From: Sorex araneus
Taxonomy: Eukaryota > Chordata > Mammalia > Eulipotyphla > Soricidae
DNA: 64,000 nt
NCBI RefSeq assembly: GCF_027595985.1
Contig: NC_073302.1
Coordinates: 406,078,503-406,142,502, forward strand
Direction: 5' to 3'
The position numbers and the translations under genes were made by a program. Positions 44,426-56,375 of the stretch are shown here, one piece after another. The notes beneath the pieces were generated by a model. That model ran no database searches. It was given only the letters and a program-made list of their open reading frames with translations, and was not told the origin of the DNA. Positions within the stretch are counted from its first letter, which is position 1; the number at the start of each line of letters is the position of its first letter.

Positions 44426-46016
44426 AAAAAAAAAAATAGAATGCTACTGAGTAAGTAGAGGGTTATACTTTCAATTCAGGTCTATTGGTTTATCCACCAT
44501 TTCATTTGGGGATCAAATCAGATGACTGGCAGCCGAAATATGAGGAGGCTTCTATATATGACAATTACACTCAGATTTAAATGTTTCTCTTCCTCTACCT
44601 TATTTATCTAAATTAGACATTATTCTTCAAATGTCACTACTAAGGAATAGTTCTGTCTATAGCCAGGGTTGTTCTATCAAGCTGGGACTGAAGACAGGAA
44701 GACAATGTAGAAAGTAATATTGGCTGATTCTTAGAAGATGCTCTCAGACAAAGACCCTTTCTCCTAATCTGCATTTTGCATTTGCTAATTGAAGGCCTTT
44801 GGGGATTTCAACTAATAAGGTTTTTCATGTTATTTGGGGGGATACGACATTAGCAGCAATTCAACTTGCATTCTTACAAAGCTGAAGATTTTGCTTTGGG
44901 GGGCACACATTCCATTATCAAGCATTAAGAGAAAAACACTGAATTCCTTGGAGATAGTATCATATACTGAATCTGGGTTTTGTTTTCTACTTAACCTGCC
45001 TTTTAAGATAGAATTACAAGTTTAGGTTTCTATCCATGCTAACGCCATTACCGACATTTCTTCAGTACTAACAGTCACCTTCTTCTCTGTGCCACCTAAT
45101 AATATATCTGCACATACCTGGCATGCTCTTGATGTCTGATCAATCTTTAATGACGGAAGTACTGTTATTCACCTGTTAAATTTCAATTTTATAAAGATAA
45201 CTGTCAAAAACATTTTCTAATGAATGCATACTTTCCTGGGTAATTCTAATTGCCAGCAAATTCCAAAGTTCTTTGTTTTTTTTTTTTAATGAATTTATTT
45301 TTGGATTTTAATGACTTTAGTGCCCCTTTTCTCATTGATTTGGTAATATAAAACCCAAAATCTTGATCCAGTACAATAAAGGCTTTTGGGGAAAATGGTG
45401 CCAGATAGTTTATAGTCCTGTGGATCCTGCCCCAGTGCTTAGATACCTTTACAGAAACAAACCTACAGGAATCAGAATAAATAAACCAGAAATGGATGGC
45501 CTCCTCACTAGCTCAAGCATTAGGCTTTTCATCTATGGAGAGCAACTTCTGATCTCTGGTGAGAGAACTAGGGTTGTCCCCATAGGATTTTTGACTTTTC
45601 TTCACCTAGTGATAAAGCAGTAGGTCTAGATGACAAAGAGAGAAGGCGATGTCAAAATCATCGTGAGTAGGCTAATGAGTCTTTTGTATATCACACAAAA
45701 ATGTTCCTGACTTGACAATTTTGATAACTATTTTTAAGTCTTTCCTAATCCTTTAAGCAAGGAAGAATGTTCTCTGCTGATTTGCCAATTTAGACCACAT
45801 AGGCTCAGTGTTCACACTGTCAGAATTCTTTCTGCTCATTATGAAACCACTATCAGTATCTTTTCAGAGGAAAAAGTTACATTACATTAATTTTATTATG
45901 AATGTTAAAATTCTCCAGGAAACCATTTCATAGGAGCAAATTTGAATCTGCCCGCACTTATAGTATGACAGAGGCGAACACCTGAGAATTGCTCACTGTT
46001 AAGAATGTGTATATGA
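44426..46016. other. repeat-poor unique stretch
   Basis: About 1.6 kb without a recognised repeat. An 86-codon frame at 45363-45623 matches no protein that I know. Confidence 0.5.
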
Positions 46017-46180
46017 GGGGCTGAAGGTACAGCAGGTAGGGGAGTTTGTTTTGCTCACAGAGACCCAGATTTGATCCCCAGCACCACATATGGTTCCCTA
46101 AACCCCCTTAGAATGGAGTCTGAGCACAGAGCCAGAAGTAAGCTCTGTGTATTACCACATATGGCCCCCAAACCAAGAGT
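46017..46180 (+). mobile_element. SOR-type SINE, diverged
   Basis: Has gaggggctgaaggtacagca, B-box relic (agatttgatccccagcacc), ctgagcacagagccagaagt and a ggcccccaaacc tail. First of three plus-strand copies in a row. Confidence 0.8.
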
Positions 46181-46197
46181 TTAAAAAATCAAAAGTT

Positions 46198-46389
46198 TTG
46201 AGGCTGGAGCAACTGCACAGTGGGTAGGGCATTTGCCTTGCACATGGACAACCCGGGTTCAATTCCCAGCATCCTACATGGTTCCCCGAGAACCACCAGG
46301 AGTAATTCCTGAGTGCATGAGCCAGGAGTAACCCCTGTGCATCGCTGGATGTGACCCAAAAAAGCAAAAATAAATAAATAAATAAATAA
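46198..46389 (+). mobile_element. SOR SINE, near consensus
   Basis: B box gggttcaattcccagc and both body words intact, with an (aaat)n tail. Younger than the copies on each side. Confidence 0.93.
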
Positions 46390-46417
46390 CAATGAAAAAT
46401 AAAATGTTTATGTGTAT

Positions 46418-46562
46418 GTTGGAGAGATGGTACAGGGCCAAAGGCTCTTTACCTTGCCTGTGGCTGACCTGAGTTCAATCTTTGGCACCGAAGATGGTCC
46501 CCCAAGCACAGTCTCCTTATCCTTGAGCACAGCTCGTTGTGACCCTCAAACTAAAATCAATA
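46418..46562 (+). mobile_element. SOR-type SINE, diverged
   Basis: Has gttggagagatggtacaggg, B-box relic (tgagttcaatctttgg), ccccaagcacagtctcc and gtgaccctcaaacta. Confidence 0.75.
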
Positions 46563-47040
46563 GTGAAAGAAAATAAACTGCTCTGTGGAGGCCTAGAACA
46601 CAGCTCATTGTCTTCCTGCTCCTGCTCTGCAAGCATGAGGCTGCAAGTTTGATCCCTGAGGTTACCACAGGCACCCAGCAAGCTCCTGGCAGCTCTGCAG
46701 CCTGAGATCCCTGCTGCTGTCATTGCTGGCACCCTGCAGCAGCCAGGCCCGTGTGAACATCCCAACTATAAGGAAGGGAGCGAGCCCCTGTTAGAGATGT
46801 GCAGGTGCCAGAATGACCCCTCACAAGGCCCCCGCACCAGCCAGAATGTGTGTGAGCACCACAATGAAAAGATTTCTACCTCCACCAAGCATGCATGCCA
46901 GCCCCTCAGCTGGAGGCATGAGATCCCCGCAGTGCTCACGACCACCAAGTCTGTGACTCCTGATCTCTGAAACAACCACAGCAACAAAAGAAAGGAGGGG
47001 AAGCAATAAATGAAAGTTTTAAAAATAACTGAATTATTCT

Positions 47041-47195
47041 GGGGTGGGTACACCCAGCAGTACCAGGGCTTACTCCTGGCTCTGTGCTCAGGAATCATTC
47101 CTGGCAATGCTGAGGGAACCATAGGTAGTGCAGGGGATCAAACCGAGTCTGCCATATGCAAGGAAAAAGTTTAACCTGCTGTACTGTCCCTAGTC
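47041..47195 (-). mobile_element. SOR-type SINE, diverged
   Basis: Reverse words cttactcctggctctgtgct, cattcctggcaatgctgagg and ggggatcaaaccgagtctgc, then gctgtactgtccctag. Confidence 0.8.
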
Positions 47196-47229
47196 TTGAA
47201 TTAATCTTTCTTTTTTTTTTTTAAGTTTT

Positions 47230-47345
47230 CCTGGAGCCAGAGAGTACAATGATTAAAACTTGCCTTGTATGCAGCTGTCCTGGGTTCAATTCCCAGCACC
47301 ACACTGTTCCCTGAGAACTTCTGGGTGTGACTCTGGAGGCCCCTG
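47230..47345 (+). mobile_element. SOR-type SINE, partial
   Basis: Has tggagccagagagtacaatg, cttgccttgtatgcagctgt and B box (gggttcaattcccagcacc). The 3' body is short. Faces the minus-strand copies on both sides. Confidence 0.75.
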
Positions 47346-47429
47346 GTACCCTCAGAGTGGCCCAGGAACCTACCAGCATTGCATTTGCCCAGACTCTCAA
47401 ATCTAAAAACCAAGTCTTTTTTATTTTAT

Positions 47430-47543
47430 TATCAATGATCAGGGGTTATTCCCAGCTCAGCATTTAGGAATTACTCTCGCCGGTGCTCCAGGACCATATG
47501 AGATGCTGGAGATCAAACCTGCTATACCATCACTCTAGCCCCA
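47430..47543 (-). mobile_element. SOR-type SINE, partial
   Basis: Reverse words aggggttattcccagctcag, aggaccatatgagatgctgg and gagatcaaacctg, then catcactctagcccc. The segment between B box and head is deleted. Confidence 0.78.
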
Positions 47544-47562
47544 AACCAAACCAAGTCATTCT

Positions 47563-47613
47563 TGACTCTCTCTCTCTCCTCTCTCTTTTTCTCTCTCTCC
47601 TCTCTCTCTTGCT

Positions 47614-47677
<64 letters not shown>
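47563..47677. repeat. (TC)n microsatellite with short (CA)n end
   Basis: Interrupted TC/TCTT run, pure (TC)n at about 47621-47663, then cacacacac. Confidence 0.95.
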
Positions 47678-48299
47678 AAATTCAGTATATTTATTCAAAA
47701 GTGTCTATAGAATTCATCCATTAAATATGAACCTTATTCATTTATTCAATTTGCTAAGAAACAAGGAACACAAACCCTACATTAATATAACACAAGCATG
47801 AGTTATAATACTTGTCTTCTCTGCTTGTAGAATCAAAGGTTGCACAGGTATCAAGGGCATTCTCAGCAAAAGCAAAATCACTGAAGCAGAGAGAAGAAAA
47901 ACAAAGCTCAATTGAAAATGAAGAGCCTCTCTTGTTTCATATAAGCAATGCAGCAATATGACAAGGAAGTGTCCTAGGAATAGAAAGAAGTTGGCTCTCG
48001 GAGAATAAATAAAATCAACACTTCAAGGGGGAAGGAGGCAGGGTGCTTGCTACCTCTGGCACCTGTGAAATTTGACTTTAATACAATTCATTTTCTTTTC
48101 AGAAATATGTGACTTTGGAGTATGGATAAGGGTCAGCCACTGGTATCTGGTCATCTCTAGAACAGAGGCAACACTGAGATTTTGAGCCTTCAGGAGTAAC
48201 ATCCTGTGAAAGTCTTTAACTAAAGTGAGTTACTTAAATGTAGAATTTGTAAAGAAATTAAGAACTGTTTCTCGGATTCACTGCTGTAGACTGCAAAAA
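47678..48299. other. unique stretch
   Basis: Nothing recognised. Confidence 0.5.
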
Positions 48300-48310
48300 A
48301 AGTTTTATGT

Positions 48311-48490
48311 GGGGGCTGGAGCAATAGTACAGCGGGAAGGGCATTTGCCTTGCACGCGGCCGACCCAGGTTCGATTCCCAGCATCCCATATGGTCCCCCA
48401 AGCACCGCCAGGGGTAATTCCTGAGTGCAGAGCCAGGAGTAACGCCTGTGCATCGCCGGGTGTGACCCCCCCAAAAAAAAAAACCCAAAA
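48311..48490 (+). mobile_element. SOR SINE, near consensus, with TSD
   Basis: Complete copy with B box aggttcgattcccagc. An (a/c)ttttatgtgg repeat on both sides (about 48301-48311 and 48492-48502) is the TSD. First of three plus-strand copies within 600 bp. Confidence 0.95.
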
Positions 48491-48559
48491 AACTTTTATG
48501 TGGAAGCCCAATCCCCAATATGACAACTATAACTGGAAATAAATCTTTAAAAGTTATTT

Positions 48560-48722
48560 AAGGTTTTGGACTGGGGATAGTTCAGCAGGTAATGCACTTG
48601 CCCTGGATGCGGCTAACCCAGGTTCAATCCCTGGCATTCAATATGGGCCCCTAGAAATTGCCAGAATTGATGCCTGACTAACTTCTATGTATCACCAGGT
48701 GAGGCCCTAAGAGTCAAAAAAA
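48560..48722 (+). mobile_element. SOR-type SINE, diverged
   Basis: Has ggactggggatagttcagca, B box (aggttcaatccctggc) and gggcccctagaaattgccag, with an A-rich end. Confidence 0.8.
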
Positions 48723-48756
48723 TTATTTAAAGTCAAATAGGTTAAAGTTTACAGCT

Positions 48757-48905
48757 CAGGGGCCAGAGCAGTGGTGAAGGGTAAGGTGTTTGCCTTGTAT
48801 CCTTGGACTCAGCTTACCTGAGCTTTATCCCTAGCATCAAAACATGGTCCCCTGAGCCTTGTCAGGAGCCTGACACAGCAGAGTGTGGCCCCAAACTCCA
48901 AATGA
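48757..48905 (+). mobile_element. SOR-type SINE, diverged
   Basis: Has aggggccagagcagtggtga, gtgtttgccttgtatccttg, aacatggtcccctgagcctt and agtgtggccccaaactcc. Confidence 0.8.
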
Positions 48906-49036
48906 ATGCAAACAAAGGTTTAGAGTTCATAAAGAATTCTAATATGGTTGAACCTTACAGGAAGAGCAGGAGTACAGAGGGATTGGGAAGGAAGGAGGGG
49001 AGTGGGAGAAAAAATTGCGTGAAACACAGAGAAACA

Positions 49037-49041
49037 AGAGA

Positions 49042-49096
<55 letters not shown>

Positions 49097-49165
49097 AGGG
49101 AGGAAGAGGGTGAGAGGGAGGGAGAGAGAGAGAAAGAGAGAGACACAGAGAGCGAGCGAGAGAGC
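49037..49165. repeat. (GA)n microsatellite
   Basis: Pure GA at about 49049-49087, followed by GA/GGGA mixtures. The 143-codon frame at 48803-49234 runs through it and the neighbouring SINE and is not a gene. Confidence 0.95.
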
Positions 49166-49239
49166 GCTGAACTGGTGGCCATCTCCCAAAGAGGAAGAGA
49201 GTTCACAGCAGGAGCCAATCTGGACACTCTATGACCTGG

Positions 49240-49320
49240 AAATGGTCAGCCTGTGGGGAACAGATTTCTGAAATTTAAGCTACCCAGTCTTCAGTGTTCT
49301 GCCACAGCAACCTATGCAGT
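49240..49320 (+). mobile_element. ancient MLT1/MaLR LTR 3' end
   Basis: The signature tttaagctacccagtcttca, then ctgccacagcaacctatg, is the common MaLR LTR end. Confidence 0.55.
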
Positions 49321-49394
49321 TGAGACCACCTCCAGCTTCAGCTTGAACTCTCCTCTCTGAAATTTTATACTCTACTCTGAAAGAAGGGATTTCT

Positions 49395-49577
49395 TTTTTT
49401 TTTCTTTTTGGGTCACAACCGGCGATGCACAGGTGCACAGGGGTTACTCCTGGCTAATACACTCAGGAATCACACCAGGCGGTGCTCAGGGGACCATATG
49501 GGATGCTGGGAATTGAACCCGGGTCGGCTGCGTGCAAGGCAGACGCCCTACCCGCTGTACTATCACTCCAGCCCATG
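49395..49577 (-). mobile_element. SOR SINE with TSD
   Basis: Near-consensus reverse copy. The duplication gaagggatttctt is at about 49382-49394 and 49578-49590. A small gcacaggt repeat is duplicated inside its 3' part. Confidence 0.95.
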
Positions 49578-49681
49578 GAAGGGATTTCTTAAAAAATTAA
49601 AATGCTATGTACTTGCAATTGAGAATTATAATGATCATCTATGCCATAATAATAACTTGCTTTCCAAGTCAACATATATTT

Positions 49682-49870
49682 CACTGAATTTTTTAAATTA
49701 TTATTTAAAACACCATGATTTACAAAATTGTTCATGATAGTTATTTCAAGCATTTAGTGTTCCAACAGCACCAGTGTGACCTTCCCTCCACCAATATATC
49801 CAGTTTCCCACCAAATTCCAACCTGCCCCCTTAGGCACATAACAAATTTACTTATTCCAGCAAAACTTTA
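49682..49870 (-). mobile_element. old L1 3' UTR, antisense
   Basis: Has acaccatgatttacaaaatt, gttccaacagcaccagtgtg and cttccctccaccaatatatc. This is the older relative of the antisense L1 3' ends at 43611 and 50311. Confidence 0.65.
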
Positions 49871-50194
49871 AGAACCAGCAAATAGAATGATCAGAAAATA
49901 AATCAGTAAGAGCCCACAGTGATTACTATATGATTTTAACCTATGTAAATAAGGAAAATGAAATCACTTAATACAATATAATAAAATGGCTATTCTCATT
50001 TATATATATATGTTTTCAACTCTGAAATCAAAAGTATATTACGTTAAATTTTATTTTACACTTGGATCTTGTTATGGTAATAATCATGTCTCACCTGTCA
50101 TCAATAACACTTCTAAAGAAATTTTGTCAATATATTTTGGAGTTTCCATGAAATAGGTAAGGCCTACAAATCTATGTTTTCCCCTTACACTTGA

Positions 50195-50290
50195 TATAAG
50201 CACTGTAGTTTACAAAGTTCTTCATGAAGATTTGTTACAGGCATTCAGTATTCCAACACCAATCTCACCACCAAGAATAGATTTCCTTAC
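50195..50290 (-). mobile_element. old L1 3' UTR fragment, antisense
   Basis: Has gcactgtagtttacaaagtt and cattcagtattccaacacca, the same old family as 49682-49870. Cut off by a younger L1 3' end. Confidence 0.6.
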
Positions 50291-50310
50291 ACAAATATTT
50301 GTGGGTTTTT

Positions 50311-50830
50311 TTTTTGTTTTTGTTTTTATTGAATCACCTTGAGATACAGTTACAAAACTTTCATCCCGAGTTTCAGTCATACAAAGATGGAACACCCATC
50401 CCTCCACCAGTGCACATTCTCTACCACCAATGTCCCCAGTATACACCCCCTCCCTTTCAAACCCTCCCCTTACCTCTTCACTTGTATCACTTGTCTTCCC
50501 ATTGATCTTTGATTTGCTCGAGCAGGCGCCAATAACGTCTCCATTTGTCCCTGTCTCATGCTAGTGTAGCCCAATGACATGTGTTCACTCCAGGAACAGG
50601 AGCGAGCCCCCCCCCCACCTCTATGGCAGACAATTTCCCCCATACTCTCTCTCTACTTTTGGGTATTATGGTTTGTAATATAGATACTGAGAGGCTATCA
50701 CGTTTGGTCCTTTATCTACTCTCAGCACACATCTCCCATCCCGAACAATTTCTCTAACCATCATTGACTTAATGATCCCCTCTCTATTCCAGCTGCCTTC
50801 TCCCCCAGCTCAGGAACAAAGCTTATAGTT
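50311..50830 (-). mobile_element. L1 3' UTR, antisense, carrying an RTE fragment
   Basis: T-rich start, attgaatcaccttgagatac, cccatccctccaccagtg, then a break of ~140 bp. It resumes with cctctatggcagacaatttc, gatactgagaggctatcacg and tccagctgccttctccccc. Confidence 0.88.
50477..50602 (-). mobile_element. RTE 3'-end fragment nested in L1
   Basis: About 126 bases of RTE 3' terminus and last ORF2 codons (reverse: tgatctttgatttgctcgag, then cccaatgacatgtgttcact). Flanking acctc at 50472-50476 and 50617-50621 may be a short TSD. A poly-C run separates its right end from the L1. Confidence 0.88.
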
Positions 50831-52889
50831 TATTTTTTTAAAGCAAAAACCTGAAATCAACTCTGCAGTCCTGTCTCATTGGCTGTAATCCAGAACTAGT
50901 CACTCACCTTCTGCCAGCCTCGAATCCCTGCAGCGGGTAGACAGAAGCCTGACAATATTCTGGGAATGCAAAACCCCTGGGAACATACCCCATGGAGCCT
51001 CGATTACCTCTTTCACCCAGAGCAGCACTGCACTTTCCGAATATTGGCTCTTAGTTTTATTTTCTAACTAGAATAAGAGGTTATTCCAATTCCTAGTTGG
51101 AATGATTAAATGGGGAAAGGTTGAGAAACAGCAGCAGGAAAATTTCAAACAGTCTTTTGGGGGAGAAGGGGGAAAGACTCAAGCCATTTCAGGAGGAAAA
51201 CTTGGAAAAACTGAGAAAGGAAAAGGAAAAATAAAACAAAGGAGCAACTTACAGAAGAAATAAACAAACAAACAAATAATGAATAAATAAAAGCTCTGAG
51301 AACCTTGACTTTATTTCAAGGCCCCAGCCTGTTGGCAAAAAGCAGGTGCCTCTTCCAAGGGGATAGATAGGGGGCTGAGGGCTAGAGGGCTCAAAGAACT
51401 GCAACTTTCTTGCCTATGTTTGGGCTCTGAGAGAAGAAAAATCACTTGTATTGAGTATAGTGGGAGGGGAAGGAACAATGAGAGCAAGCAGCAGTTTAAC
51501 AGCCTGAACTTTAAATATACACAATACAGGGAGCAAACACTGGGGTGCATGATCCCACATCAGCCAAATCCAGGGATTTCCTCAGCAACGGGGCCAGGAC
51601 AGCAGAGAATCACAGCAGCATGTGATGGTCAGGGTGAAACACAGGGGCAGCGCTGGGTGCGGCCAGGCAGGACTGGAGGGAAACGGGGCAGGTCTGGCAA
51701 TTCCATTTTCAAAGTGCTGGGGACCCCCAAACAAAATCTGAGTAAATACAAACCAGATATGAGTCAGCACACACTCTCCCCCACCCACCCCTTCTCCAGT
51801 ACAACTCCAGATACTGCGAATTCATGACACCTTATAAATTCCTTTCTTTTTCTTTCCCCTCCTCTATGAAACAGGGGTGAGAAAATAACCTGCCTTCCAG
51901 AGTTGCTGCAAGAATCAGGAGTGACAAGAGAGATGTTGATATATGGAAATGCATCATCCGCCTAAAAGGTGTGAGACAGACCCCAGCCCACCAATGGGTC
52001 AAGAAGCACAAGGGTCAGGACTGTGGCTCCTCACCCTTGTTTTAAACCCACCCTGTAATTTCCTTGGAGTATTTGCTTCAAGGAAAATCAACAACCAGCA
52101 CCCAAACGTTTTTAAGGCAGGAGAGCAAGGTCATCGGGTTTTTTGATCGCAAACTTCACCTATCACCACCACGCCCAGAAAGGCATCAGGGAATTCCTAG
52201 CCCTAGTGTTTGCAGGCTGGTAAGTGGCTCTTCTGCTACAGGACTTCCCTGGGGATGCAGTAATGAGCAGCTCTATCCTTTTAGGCTTTGTGCCCTGATC
52301 TCCTGTCTGCACCTGCCTCATTCCTCACTAGTGCCCCGTGACAGACAGACCCCGGCAAGGCCCATGTAGGTCAGTGGGCTGCATCATGAAAGGAGCTGAG
52401 TGCAAAGTCTCCTAGCAACAAGGACTGGCTGTGATGAACAGATAGGCAGGCGCTTTCCAGTTGTATGTGGGAGAAAGGTCCATGGGCTGAAGCCGGTTCC
52501 CCCTGAGCACCTCTTGCTGTAGCCCCCCTCCCACCAAAAAAAAAAATCCAAAGACAACATGCTAGACCTTATCAAGCTCCCTCCCCGTGGCCAGCCAGGG
52601 CACTCTGCTTCTCTGTGCTGAGACCAGAGCCCCCACCCTTGTCCCCCTATACATCCCCTCCCCCATTAAACTTTGGGGTTGGGGAGTAAAGAAACAGGTA
52701 AGGGAGGGAGAGTTCTGGACTCTTGAAAATTTCTATTTCTCCAGAGCCAAAAGCCCTGGGCATCTGTATCATCCTTAGAACTGGTGTGGAGCTGAGCTCT
52801 GCCCAGTCCTACCCCACTGCTGAGACAGAGGTGGCTGGTGGCAGAGGTCTCTGCTTGCTCCTCTCCTCCCTCTTCTCACCCAGCAGTAA
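50831..52889. other. repeat-poor unique stretch
   Basis: About 2 kb without a young repeat. Frames of up to 135 codons (51420-51827) have no recognisable domain, no homologue I know and no splice context. Confidence 0.5.
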
Positions 52890-53275
52890 CTCCAAGACCC
52901 CAATCCTCCAGCCTTGGCACTGGCACCCACTTCATAATGCTCAAAGGCCTCCTCATCCTGTTTCCCCAGAAACAGCATCCTCAGAGCTGGGTCTCCACAC
53001 TCCTCAACTCCACTACCTTATTCTTCTCCATCTTGTCCCTTTTTCTCTCATAGCACTTAACACCTTCTATCACAGGACACCATTTACTTCTATATTACAT
53101 TCAGAATTATTATTTATTCCTCTTCTTTGTAGCCCAGGTATAACAGAAGATCCACCAAGTGGAAATTTTCACTTTGTTTGCTTATGTATCCCAGCACCAA
53201 CAGAGTATACGACATGGTGTTATACTTGTGTCAAGTGCCAACAAACATATGTTTAGTGACCAATGAATGTAAGAA
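52890..53275 (+). mobile_element. L2 LINE 3' end (ancient)
   Basis: Has ctcatagcacttaacacctt, tattatttattcctcttctt, cttatgtatcccagcaccaa and a gaccaatgaatg end. This is the L2 3'-end order. A 177-codon frame (52723-53256) overlaps it and is chance. Confidence 0.75.
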
Positions 53276-53389
53276 TTTGCATCTTTTTTTTTAACCAGGA
53301 ATCCACTGCAAACACAACACACCTTCACATAGCTCCTTTTGTCTTCTGAGACACCAACTCCACATTCTGCACCAGCACCTTAATTAATC

Positions 53390-53720
53390 TCAACTTTTTC
53401 CAAAGTCTCTTTATGTCCTCACCTCAAACCAAGCCTTGTTCACTGAATATATCACCTTACCTGCGGTCCCCTTACAAGAAGTCACCTTTGCTCAGCTTAA
53501 ACCCACAAGAATGCTTCCCAATGTAAAGTAGCATTCCAATTCTCTTTCACCCCTTCTCTCTAAAGCACTTGTCACAACATGAAGTAATTTTTCTCTGTTG
53601 TGACCTTTTTCCCCTCTAGAGTAGAAACTCAAAGAGAGCATGTACCATGTCTGCTCTGTCCACCACACTCTATTCCACAGTTAGCATGGGTAATAGGCAT
53701 GAGGAGGATGTCTGAGGAAA
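53390..53720 (+). mobile_element. second L2 LINE 3' end (ancient)
   Basis: Has taaagcacttgtcacaacat, gtagaaactcaaagagagca and tgtaccatgtctgctctgtc. These correspond to the L2 'gcacttatcac ... agctccatgagggcagg' words. Confidence 0.65.
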
Positions 53721-55401
53721 GGAGGGATACTTGAGAGGAAGGGCATCATCCTAAGAACAGAGATCAAGTATTTCCTTATTTATTCCAAATGTTTTTTTCT
53801 TCAACTGCTCAACAGAAGTGGTTCCATTGAAACAGAGAACCCTCCTTCCATATCAGATAGTAAGCAGAACTTGAGAATAAATGATAATTCTGTTATACAC
53901 AAAAATCTGTTATACACAAAAAATGGCATTTCTGTATGCAGATAATGAATGAGAAGAACAAGAAATTAAAGACACAATCTCTTTCAAAACAGTTCCCCAA
54001 TACACCAAACACCTAGGAATCAATTTAACATGGGAGGTGAAAGACTTACACACTAGTCAGTGCAACTATAAATTACTGCTAAAAGAGGTAGAAAAGGATA
54101 CCAGGAAATGGAAAGACATTCTCTGTTCTCATGGATTGGAAGAATTAACATTGTAAAAATAACCTATGGTATTATATAGATTCAATACAATACACATTAA
54201 AATTCCAATAACATTTTTTCAAATAGTTTAAATGAACTCTGATAAAATTTGCATGGAACCATTTAACTACTCAAATAGCCAAAACAGTCCTAAGAAGATG
54301 GGGTCACTCTACTTCCCAGCTTTGAACTATTTTACAAAGCTATAATAACAAAAATGGAATGGTACTATAATAAAGATAGACCCACAACCACTGGAACAGA
54401 ATTGAGAGTCCTAAGTTAAGCCTTCATATTTAGGACGGTTAGTTTATGATGAAGAAATTAAGTACATGAAGTGGAGCAAAGAAAATCTCTTCAATTAATG
54501 TTGGGAAACCTGGATAGTCACATGTAGAAATATGAAATTACAAACATATCTCATACTATTTGTAAAAGTAAAATTTAAGTGGATTAAATACCTCAAGATT
54601 AGACTGCAATCTATAAAATACATTGAAGAAAACATCAGTAGAACTCCCCAGGAAATTGACCACAGAAGTATTTTCAACGAGATGACCACAGAGGTAAAGA
54701 CAACAAGCCCAAAAATAAATGGGACTACACTACTTAAAAAGCTTCTGCACCGCAACAGAAAAGAAAAGTATCATTAAAAGATGCCCTACTGAATGATAGA
54801 AAATATTTACACACAACATATCAAATTAAGGACTAATATTCAATATCTATAAGACACTCAAAGCTCAAGAGTGAAAGAATCCAACTGCCCATCCAAAAAT
54901 GAGGCAAGGAGATGAGCAGACATTTTCCAAAAAATTCCATACAGATGGGCAACAGACATTAAAGAGTACTCATCTTCACTAGTGATTATGGAAATGCAAA
55001 TTGAAACAACATTGAGATATCATCCCAATAAATTGAGAATGGCATATATCAAAAAGTCTGGAGATAGCCATTGTTGGAGGGGGTTGTTTTGTTCTGAGAA
55101 AGGCTATGCTGATGAGGATCCACTGTTGGTGAGAATATCATCTGGTTCAACCTCTTTGGAAAGCAATATAGAGATATCTCAAAACACTGTTGGATGTGGC
55201 CCCCAAACAAATAAAAAATCAAAATGAAAAAAGCATACCAACAATACCACTTCTTGGGATGTACCTCCACCCACGCAAATACAAAGACATTAATTCCAAA
55301 GGTTATATGCACAGTTATGTTTAACATAATGCTTAGAACAATAGCCAAGATATGAAAACAACTAAATACCCAGCTACAAATGAATGATCAAGAAGTTGTG
55401 G

Positions 55402-55572
55402 TGGGGCTGGAGTGATAGCACAGCGGGTAGAACATTTGCCTTGCACGCGGCTGACCCAGGTTCGATTCCCAGCATCCCATATGGTCCCCTGAGCACCGCC
55501 AGGAGAAATTCCTGAGTGCAGAGCCAGGAGTAACCCCTGTGCATAGCCAGGTGTTACTCAAAAAAAAAAAAG
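55402..55572 (+). mobile_element. SOR SINE nested in L1
   Basis: Near-consensus copy. An agaagtt(g/a)tggt repeat on both sides (about 55391 and 55572) is the TSD. Confidence 0.95.
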
Positions 55573-55585
55573 AAGTTATGGTATT

Positions 55586-55765
55586 GGGCTGGAGTGATGT
55601 TACAGGAGGTAAGGTGTTTGCCTTGCATGGGGCCAACCTAGGTTTGATCCCCAGAACCCCATGTGGTCCGATGAGCATCATCTGAGGAAGTCCTGAGTAC
55701 AGAGCCAGGAATAACCCAGGACTACCACCAGATGTAACCCCAAAACCAAAAAAAGAAAAAAGAAG
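55586..55765 (+). mobile_element. second SOR SINE nested in L1
   Basis: Older than its left neighbour: head gggctggagtgatgttacag, B box (aggtttgatccccag), gtacagagccaggaataacc, and a ccccaaaacc tail. Confidence 0.88.
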
Positions 55766-55811
55766 AATTTTTATTTGTGCACAATGAAATATGCAGCTCT
55801 AAGGAAGGACA

Positions 55812-56038
55812 AGCACTGTCCTCCCGTTGTTCATCAATTTTCTCGAGCAGGTACCAGTAATGTCTCCATTGTGAGACTTGTTGTTACTGTTTTTGGCATA
55901 TTGAATATGCCACGGGTAGCTTGTCAAGCTCTGCTGTGCGGGTGTGACACTCTTGGTAGCTTGCCAGGTTCTCTGAGAGGGGTGGAGGTATCGAACCCAG
56001 GTCAGCCGCATGCAAGGCAAATGCCCTAACCGCTGTAA
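55812..56038 (-). mobile_element. RTE-tailed tRNA SINE nested in L1
   Basis: Reverse copy with tail (gttcatcaattttctcgagc), RTE block and B box (gtatcgaacccaggtcag). The head stops at aaccgctgtaa, lacking the last ~15 bases. Confidence 0.92.
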
Positions 56039-56375
56039 TTTTCTAAGACCCAGAACTAGAGAATATCATATTGAGTAAAGTCAATCAGAAGGAAAGGGAA
56101 AGATACAGAATGTTCTCTCTCATATTTGGGACTTAAAGGTGCATGGCAAGCTGGCACCAAAGGGCCAAAGGAAACAGAATGGGAGATTTGATCCACAAAA
56201 CTGACTGCAGGTGATAGAGGGTGTTGAATGGAATAGAACTTGGGTACATTGCGGGAGGGAAGCAGGGACTCCAGTGATGAATGAGTAGTATTGGAATCAT
56301 TTACACATGAAACCACCAGTAACGGTATTGTAAATCACATTCTCCCAATTAATAAAGATTTTTTAAAACTTTTTT

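Larger units (their letters stand above)
53880..56375 (+). mobile_element. old L1, last third of ORF2 plus 3' end
   Basis: ORF2 words in order: ctaggaatcaatttaacatg, atggaaagacattctctgtt, aaagctataataacaaaaat, gtactcatcttcactagtga and acaatagccaagatatgaaa. After three nested SINEs it continues with tattgagtaaagtcaatcag and the 3' UTR to cccaattaataaagattttt. Many frameshifts; the short frames here are relics. Confidence 0.9.

Noticed and set aside
45363..45623. 86-codon frame in a repeat-poor stretch
   Set aside because: No homologue or motif recognised; length is within chance expectation for a 64 kb window.
48803..49234. 143-codon frame with a long Arg/Glu run, and the Ser/Leu frames opposite
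   Set aside because: Translation of a GA microsatellite and a SINE.
51420..51827. 135-codon open frame
   Set aside because: No recognised protein family and no exon signals. A chance frame in GC-richer unique DNA is likelier.
52723..53256. 177-codon open frame
   Set aside because: Overlaps an ancient L2 3' end; composition is that of translated non-coding DNA.
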